A stretch of 64,000 bases of DNA from JAUMBM01 sp964645715 (GTDB lineage: Bacteria; Bacteroidota; Bacteroidia; Chitinophagales; Saprospiraceae), in contig CAZYAO010000003.1 of NCBI GenBank assembly GCA_964645715.1, forward strand, positions 62,001-126,000, written 5' to 3'. Position numbers and translations under genes: made by a program. Shown piece by piece: positions 59,505 to 64,000 of this stretch. The notes below the pieces were generated by a model. It did not search any database. It had not been told where the DNA came from and saw nothing but the letters and a program-made list of their open reading frames with translations. How positions within the stretch are numbered: position 1 is the first letter of the stretch; every line of letters starts with the position of its first letter.

Positions 59505-60698
59505 ATGCGAACAACCCTCTTTTTTAGTTGCTGGACCACCTGCCTGGCGGTGGCCAGCTTGCAGGCCCAGGAGGTGACGGGCCTGTGGCGGGGCGAAATT
59601 CCGGCTGCAGACGGCGGGCCTTCTTTCAGCTACCAGCTGCAGCTCAACCGGCAGGGGGAGGCTTTTACCGGTGAGGGGATCTCTCAGTCGGCCGACGGGC
59701 AGCAGACTGCTCGTTTTGAGGTGACTGGTTATCGGGACGGGGATACACTGCGGCTGCAGGAAATACGGCAGCTGGCACCGGTATCGCCCGTCTGGTGCCT
59801 CAAGTATTTTCGGCTGGCGTTTTCGGCCGACGGCGGCTATGAGGAGCTGCAGGGCAGCTGGACAGCCCGCGGCTGCCTGCCGGGCAGCATCCGCCTGGCG
59901 CGGCCGGGCGCAAGCCGCCAACAGCAGCTTCCTTTTACCAATACCGGCAGATGGACGGGCCATCTCTCGCAGGCCGACAGGCCGTATGGTTTTTTTTATG
60001 AACTGACGCTCGACAGCCTGGGCGGCGGCTCGTCGGCCATCGTGAGCGAAGGAGCCGGCGGAGAGGCACGCTTCGCTGTCAGCTGGCGCAGCAGCGGGGA
60101 TACGCTCTTTGTGCAGGAGCAAAAGGTGTTGTCGCGCTCCGATCCGGGCTGGCGTTGGTGCCTGAAAAGCTTACAGCTGCTGCGGTCGCCCCTGGGTGAC
60201 CGCTACCGCCTTGAGGGGGCCTGGAAGGGGCTTATCGAGGGTACGAGCCTGCCGGCCGGCGCTTGCGCCCCTGGCACAGTTTTGTTGGAAAAACCGGTGC
60301 TCACCGAGGCCATCAAGACAGAAATCGCACCGCTGGTCAGCAACTATGGACAGCTGCAGGGTCGCAGTATCCGGGTCGACCGCCTCCTCAAGGTGGCGCG
60401 CAATGATGTGCGGCTGGCCGTATGGGATAACGGTATCGTCGACGGGGATGTCATCAGTCTCTTCCTCAACGGGGAGCGTATCCTGCATAACCACCGCGTC
60501 AACAAAGCGCGTTTCTCCTTCCCGGTAAAGGTGCTGCCGGGCGAAAATCTGCTTATCCTGCATGCCGAAAATCTGGGGGATCTGCCGCCCAATACCATTG
60601 CTGTCAGCCTCGATGATGGCAGCAGTGAGCAGCTGATCATCATGAATGCCAATCTCGAGGAGAGCGGGGCCATTCTGATACAGGCTTTCAGGCGCTGA
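59505..60698 (+). CDS. Secreted protein with tandem ~110-residue domains, function unknown
   Basis: A 397-residue exported protein; start at 59505 gives the signal peptide MRTTLFFSCWTTCLAVASLQ. The mature part holds two homologous domains: TGLWRGEI...SYQLQLN...LRLQEIRQL...WCLKYFRL...GSWTARGC and TGRWTGHL...FYELTLD...LFVQEQKVL...WCLKSLQL...GAWKGLI. Each has a Cys at WCLK and another near the end. A C-terminal domain (about 290-397, VRLAVWDNGIVDGDVISLFL, ILHAENLGDLPPNTIAV) resembles segments in other Bacteroidota secreted proteins. I cannot assign a function. Confidence 0.72.
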   Translation: MRTTLFFSCWTTCLAVASLQAQEVTGLWRGEIPAADGGPSFSYQLQLNRQGEAFTGEGISQSADGQQTARFEVTGYRDGDTLRLQEIRQLAPVSPVWCLKYFRLAFSADGGYEELQGSWTARGCLPGSIRLARPGASRQQQLPFTNTGRWTGHLSQADRPYGFFYELTLDSLGGGSSAIVSEGAGGEARFAVSWRSSGDTLFVQEQKVLSRSDPGWRWCLKSLQLLRSPLGDRYRLEGAWKGLIEGTSLPAGACAPGTVLLEKPVLTEAIKTEIAPLVSNYGQLQGRSIRVDRLLKVARNDVRLAVWDNGIVDGDVISLFLNGERILHNHRVNKARFSFPVKVLPGENLLILHAENLGDLPPNTIAVSLDDGSSEQLIIMNANLEESGAILIQAFRR

Positions 60699-60822
60699 CA
60701 ATGGCTGCATTTTTTTTCGGCAGCCAACAGGAAAGTTATAAATTGTGGCCTGTTTGGGTACTGCCCACCGCTGGTGCCGGCTGGCACCAGCTTGTTTGTC
60801 AGGCTTTTTTATCGTAAAAAAT

Positions 60823-62010
60823 ATGGAACAGGTTTTTCCGCTACGCGGCTGCGTGCAGCACTATGACTGGGGTGGCTATACGTTTATCAGGGAACTGACA
60901 AGCCAGGCGCAGGCTGATGGCCTGCCCTGGGCGGAGTGGTGGCTGGGGGATCACCCCAAGGGCCCGTCGACCATCTGGTGGGCAGGGCGCTGGCAGCCGC
61001 TCAATGAGGTGCTGGCGGCGCACGCCAGCCAGCTGCTGGGCAAAAGGGTGGCCGACCGGTTTGACGGGAGACTTCCTTTCTTGCTGAAAGTGCTGGATGT
61101 GTGCAGCATGTTGTCGATTCAGGTGCACCCCAATAAGCAGCAGGCAGCAGAGGGCTTCGAAAGGGAAGAGCAGGCCGGCCTGCCGGCAGATGCGCCCCAT
61201 CGCAACTACCGCGATCGCAACCATAAGCCAGAGTCGATGATTGCTCTGACACCCTTCTGGCTGTTGCATGGTTTTCGGTCCGAAGAAGAGGTGGCGGCAA
61301 GTCTCGATGAGATACCGGGCTGGCAGTCGCTCAAACCCGTACTGGCCGAAGCGGGCCTCGCAGGCCTGTACGCCTATATCATGCGCGCTCCACAGGGACG
61401 CATCAACGAACTGCTGGCGCCCCTGCACGATTTTCTCCAGTCATCGCCTTCCTGGCCCGAAAGCTCTCCTCACCACTGGGCACAGCTGGCGTTCGATGCC
61501 TATACCCGAGAAGGACAGTTTGACAGGGGAATCTTCTCTGTCTATTGGTTTAATCTGGTGTTCCTGCAGCCGGGACAGGGAATCTTTCAGGATGCCGGTA
61601 TCCCGCATGCTTACCTGCGCGGAGCCAATATGGAGCTGATGGCCAACAGCGACAATGTGCTGCGGGGCGGGCTGACACCCAAGCACATCGATACCGAGGA
61701 GCTGCTCGATAAGGTGCTGGTCAAACCCGTGGTGCCGCAGCTGATCGAACCGCTTACAGAGGCCGATGGTCGCCGGCATTATCCGGCGCCGGTTGATGAT
61801 TACCGCTTCGACAGACTCTGTCTGGCAGCAGAGGAGGCTAGCTCGCTGCTGATGGGCGGGCCCGTTGTAGGCTTCCTCTACAGCGGAAGTGCTCGCATCA
61901 ACGGGCTTGTGTACCCACAGGGAAGCTCTTTTCTGGCAGCAGCCGGCAGCGTACTGCGTATACAGGCAACTTCCCAGGGGCCGTTGGATCTTTATCTGGC
62001 TTCTTGCTGA
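60823..62010 (+). CDS. manA: Mannose-6-phosphate isomerase, class I
   Basis: A 395-residue zinc enzyme interconverting mannose 6-phosphate and fructose 6-phosphate, linking hexose metabolism to GDP-mannose. CVQHYDWGGYTFI and SIQVHPNKQQAAEGFEREE (metal-binding Gln and His), DRNHKPESMIALTPFWLLHGFR (Glu ligand) and the C-terminal GIPHAYLRGANMELMANSDN (His ligand) are intact. ATG at 60823 follows a GTAAAAAATAT stretch typical of Bacteroidota starts; upstream codons are not conserved. A weak hairpin with a T8-containing loop (60702-60726) lies just before. Confidence 0.95.
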   Translation: MEQVFPLRGCVQHYDWGGYTFIRELTSQAQADGLPWAEWWLGDHPKGPSTIWWAGRWQPLNEVLAAHASQLLGKRVADRFDGRLPFLLKVLDVCSMLSIQVHPNKQQAAEGFEREEQAGLPADAPHRNYRDRNHKPESMIALTPFWLLHGFRSEEEVAASLDEIPGWQSLKPVLAEAGLAGLYAYIMRAPQGRINELLAPLHDFLQSSPSWPESSPHHWAQLAFDAYTREGQFDRGIFSVYWFNLVFLQPGQGIFQDAGIPHAYLRGANMELMANSDNVLRGGLTPKHIDTEELLDKVLVKPVVPQLIEPLTEADGRRHYPAPVDDYRFDRLCLAAEEASSLLMGGPVVGFLYSGSARINGLVYPQGSSFLAAAGSVLRIQATSQGPLDLYLASC

Positions 62011-62066
62011 TGCAATTCTTTACTGCAATTCGGGCCGACTTAGCCGCTGTCATTGAATTAAATTTG

Positions 62067-62074
62067 TATTTTTG
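62067..62074 (+). promoter_or_regulatory. -7 box for metK
   Basis: TATTTTTG, exact TAnnTTTG match, giving a leader of ~43 bases. This is too short for a known SAM riboswitch. Confidence 0.5.
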
Positions 62075-62122
62075 TGCGCTTTAACTCCCTTGTGGGGAAA
62101 TCAAATTGAAAAACAGTCTGTC

Positions 62123-63373
62123 ATGTCATATCTCTTTACCTCTGAATCCGTTTCGGAAGGACATCCGGATAAAGTTGCAGATCAAATCTCGGATGCACTG
62201 ATTGATTACTTCCTGGCTTTCGATCCTACAGCCAAAGTAGCCTGTGAGACGCTGGTGACTACCGGTCAGGTGGTGCTGGCCGGAGAGGTTAAATCAGCCG
62301 TATACCTGGATGTGCAACAAATCGCCCGGGAGGTGATCGCCCGCATCGGCTACACCAAGTCCGAATACATGTTCGAGGCGCATTCCTGTGGTATTCTCTC
62401 GGCCATCCACGAGCAGTCGCCCGATATCAACCAAGGGGTAGAGCGTGCCAATCCGGAAGACCAGGGAGCAGGTGACCAGGGTATGATGTTTGGCTATGCG
62501 TCCAATGAGACGGACAACTACATGCCGCTGCCACTTTATCTGGCGCACAAAATCCTGATCGAGCTGGCCAACATACGCCGCGAAGGGAAGGTGATGACCT
62601 ACCTGCGCCCCGACAGCAAAAGCCAGGTGACCATTGAGTACAGCGACGATCACAAGCCGCAGCGCATCGACTCTATCGTGGTCTCTACCCAGCACGACCC
62701 GTTTGCAGAAGACGAAGCTATGCTGGCACAGATCCGCCAGGATGTGATCAATATCGTGATTCCACGGGTGAAGGCGGCGCTCAGTCCGGCACTGCAGTCG
62801 CTCTTCGACGATTCGCTGGTATACCACATCAACCCTACTGGCAAGTTTGTCATCGGGGGGCCTCATGGCGATACCGGTCTTACGGGCCGCAAGATTATCG
62901 TGGACACTTATGGCGGGCGCGGCGCCCACGGCGGTGGTGCTTTTTCAGGCAAAGATCCTTCCAAAGTTGACCGTTCGGCGGCCTACGCTACGCGGCATAT
63001 TGCCAAAAATCTGGTCGCTGCCGGCCTCTGTGATGAGGTGCTGGTGCAGGTTTCTTACGCCATTGGGGTGGCAGCACCTACTAATATCTACATCAATACT
63101 TACGGCACGGCCAAAGTGAATATGTCTGATGGCGAGATCGCTCGCAGGGTCATGCAAATCTTTGATATGCGCCCCTATGCCATCGAGCAACGACTCAAGC
63201 TTCGCAATCCTATCTACAGCGAAACAGCCGCCTATGGTCACATGGGGCGCGAGCCGCAGATGAAAACCATTGCCTTCCGCAATGCGGGCATGGAAAAAGA
63301 AGTGACCGTCGAGTTGTTTACCTGGGAAAAGCTCGACTACGTCGATCAGGTGAAGGCAGCTTTTGGTTTGTAA
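62123..63373 (+). CDS. metK: S-adenosylmethionine synthetase
   Basis: A 416-residue enzyme making SAM from methionine and ATP. The signature motifs are complete: LFTSESVSEGHPDKVADQIS, EDQGAGDQGMMFGYASNETD (metal/ATP loop), VIGGPHGDTGLTGRKIIVDT and GGAFSGKDPSKVDRSAAYAT. Full length. ATG at 62123 is chosen because it begins the conserved MSYLFTSE. It ends at a 19-bp terminator shared with the convergent hydrolase gene. Confidence 0.99.
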   Translation: MSYLFTSESVSEGHPDKVADQISDALIDYFLAFDPTAKVACETLVTTGQVVLAGEVKSAVYLDVQQIAREVIARIGYTKSEYMFEAHSCGILSAIHEQSPDINQGVERANPEDQGAGDQGMMFGYASNETDNYMPLPLYLAHKILIELANIRREGKVMTYLRPDSKSQVTIEYSDDHKPQRIDSIVVSTQHDPFAEDEAMLAQIRQDVINIVIPRVKAALSPALQSLFDDSLVYHINPTGKFVIGGPHGDTGLTGRKIIVDTYGGRGAHGGGAFSGKDPSKVDRSAAYATRHIAKNLVAAGLCDEVLVQVSYAIGVAAPTNIYINTYGTAKVNMSDGEIARRVMQIFDMRPYAIEQRLKLRNPIYSETAAYGHMGREPQMKTIAFRNAGMEKEVTVELFTWEKLDYVDQVKAAFGL

Positions 63374-63390
63374 AAAAAGCTGCAGGCTAC

Positions 63391-63431
63391 AAACGCCTTG
63401 CGTGCGGCCAGCGGCCGCACGCAAGGCGTTT
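63391..63431. terminator. 19-bp bidirectional terminator after metK
   Basis: AAACGCCTTGCGTGCGGCC / GGCCGCACGCAAGGCGTTT, loop AGC, followed by a T-run on the plus strand and, on the minus strand, by the complement of an A7 run. Textbook intrinsic terminator. Confidence 0.9.
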
Positions 63432-63433
63432 TT

Positions 63434-64000
63434 TTATTGCGGCAGCAGCCCCTGTATCCACTGCCAGCAATAGGCAAATACGGCTTCCTGCTCAGGTTCG
63501 TTGTGTATTTCGTGGTACAATCCGTCCCAGATTTTACAGCTCACCGGGCCGCTCACGCGACTGGCAAAGTCGCGGCTGGCAGGGGCACTGGTGATGCCGT
63601 CGTCACTGCCATGCATGATGAGCAGCGGTAGCTGAATGTTGCCGCTAAACGCGTCGAGGCGCGCAGCTGCCTCCAGCATGCCGAGCCCCGTGCTGGCCGT
63701 CAGGCGGTCGTGTACCAGCGGGTCCTTTTTGTAGGCCTCCACCACAGCTTTATCGCGGGAGAGCTTGTCTACATCCAGCCCATTGGACTGCGTAAAACCC
63801 GGAAACAGGTTGCGCATCATTTTTCCCAGCGCTACCTGCATGGTGGATGGCTGAAATGACAGGCGTATGTGCGGGCCGGTGACAATGGCACCGCTGAGCT
63901 GCGGGTTGCGGTCAATAAGATAATTGAGGAGTATATTGCCGCCCATGCTGTGTCCGTAGAGGAAAGCTGGTGCGTCGGGGCAACGCATCTCCATGGCCAC
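63434..64000 (-). CDS. Alpha/beta-hydrolase, monoacylglycerol-lipase type (5' truncated by window edge)
   Basis: The C-terminal ~188 residues of a serine hydrolase of the lysophospholipase/monoglyceride lipase group (Hydrolase_4). Counting from the window edge, the nucleophile elbow is Ser18 in YGHSMGGN, the acid is Asp134 in HGSDDGITS and the His is His163 in GLYHEIHNEPE. The lid region lies between (about 50-110). The GTG at the window edge is not the real start. It should cleave monoacylglycerols or lysophospholipids; the exact substrate is open. Confidence 0.9.
   Translation of the reverse strand: MAMEMRCPDAPAFLYGHSMGGNILLNYLIDRNPQLSGAIVTGPHIRLSFQPSTMQVALGKMMRNLFPGFTQSNGLDVDKLSRDKAVVEAYKKDPLVHDRLTASTGLGMLEAAARLDAFSGNIQLPLLIMHGSDDGITSAPASRDFASRVSGPVSCKIWDGLYHEIHNEPEQEAVFAYCWQWIQGLLPQ

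Noticed and set aside
62075..62122. SAM riboswitch in the metK leader
   Set aside because: The leader predicted from the -7 box is under 50 bases and shows no stems of a known SAM-binding class.
1..64000. tRNA, rRNA, CRISPR arrays, insertion sequences or phage genes
   Set aside because: No cloverleaf-like or T-loop sequence in intergenic regions, no regular direct repeats with spacers, and no transposase, integrase or phage structural proteins were seen on either strand.

Overview
The window is a 64-kb draft segment of a Bacteroidota chromosome, most likely from a Saprospirales/Lewinella-like lineage (inference). The evidence is two giant exported proteins ending in the gliding-motility-associated CHU_C domain (type IX secretion, type B), a third secreted protein with a type A sorting tail, DUF5777 and YceI proteins, a split transketolase, and Bacteroidetes-type -7 promoter boxes (TAnnTTTG) upstream of several genes. 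I found no rRNA, tRNA, CRISPR array, insertion sequence or phage gene. Four runs of exactly 100 N (19201-19300, 40969-41068, 48041-48140, 51902-52001) are scaffold gaps. They interrupt a giant repeat protein, bipA and a GH3 gene, and they join uvrC falsely to a neighbouring dehydrogenase gene.

Layout. 1-4.6 kb: the end of purA, an NtrY-like sensor kinase with a polytopic membrane protein, and a GNAT acetyltransferase. 4.6-9.1 kb: a minus-strand run of cell-envelope redox genes, namely DUF5777 barrel, YceI, cytochrome c lipoprotein, a haem/copper PHM-like monooxygenase and a redoxin. 9.3-15.7 kb: Sua5/YciO, an EEP-family nuclease, an S41 protease, an Lrp regulator, a small secreted CxxC protein, the cobalamin adenosyltransferase and a TauE-type permease. 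15.8-22.6 kb: a 2.2k-residue Ig-repeat protein. 22.9-26.3 kb: TPR-like protein, secG, groES and groEL. 27.0-34.4 kb: a PAS-AraC regulator divergent from a very large helicase-like P-loop protein, then dprA and a degenerate alkaline-phosphatase-like lipoprotein. 35.0-40.2 kb: a 1735-residue adhesin-like protein with about 20 two-cysteine repeats. 40.3-53.4 kb: bipA, VOC protein, cystathionine synthase/lyase, split transketolase, HU, GH3, propionyl-CoA synthetase, uvrC and an SDR-DUF2867 protein. 53.6-64 kb: DoxX-like protein, phosphate-selective-type porin, polysaccharide deacetylase, a papain-fold protein without catalytic residues, propionyl-CoA carboxylase beta, a secreted tandem-domain protein, manA, metK and an alpha/beta hydrolase.

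How the genes fit together. Most of the window is core metabolism and housekeeping. Three propionyl-CoA pathway genes (prpE, pccB, cobalamin adenosyltransferase) occur at separate loci, and methionine/SAM synthesis is represented by the cystathionine enzyme and metK. The less ordinary content is the envelope redox cluster, the helicase-like protein, two likely pseudoenzymes, the repeat proteins, and a set of long, near-perfect palindromes at gene ends. Several palindromes share a TTTTGGGCGGC/GCCGCCCAAAA core and look like a recurrent bidirectional terminator family.
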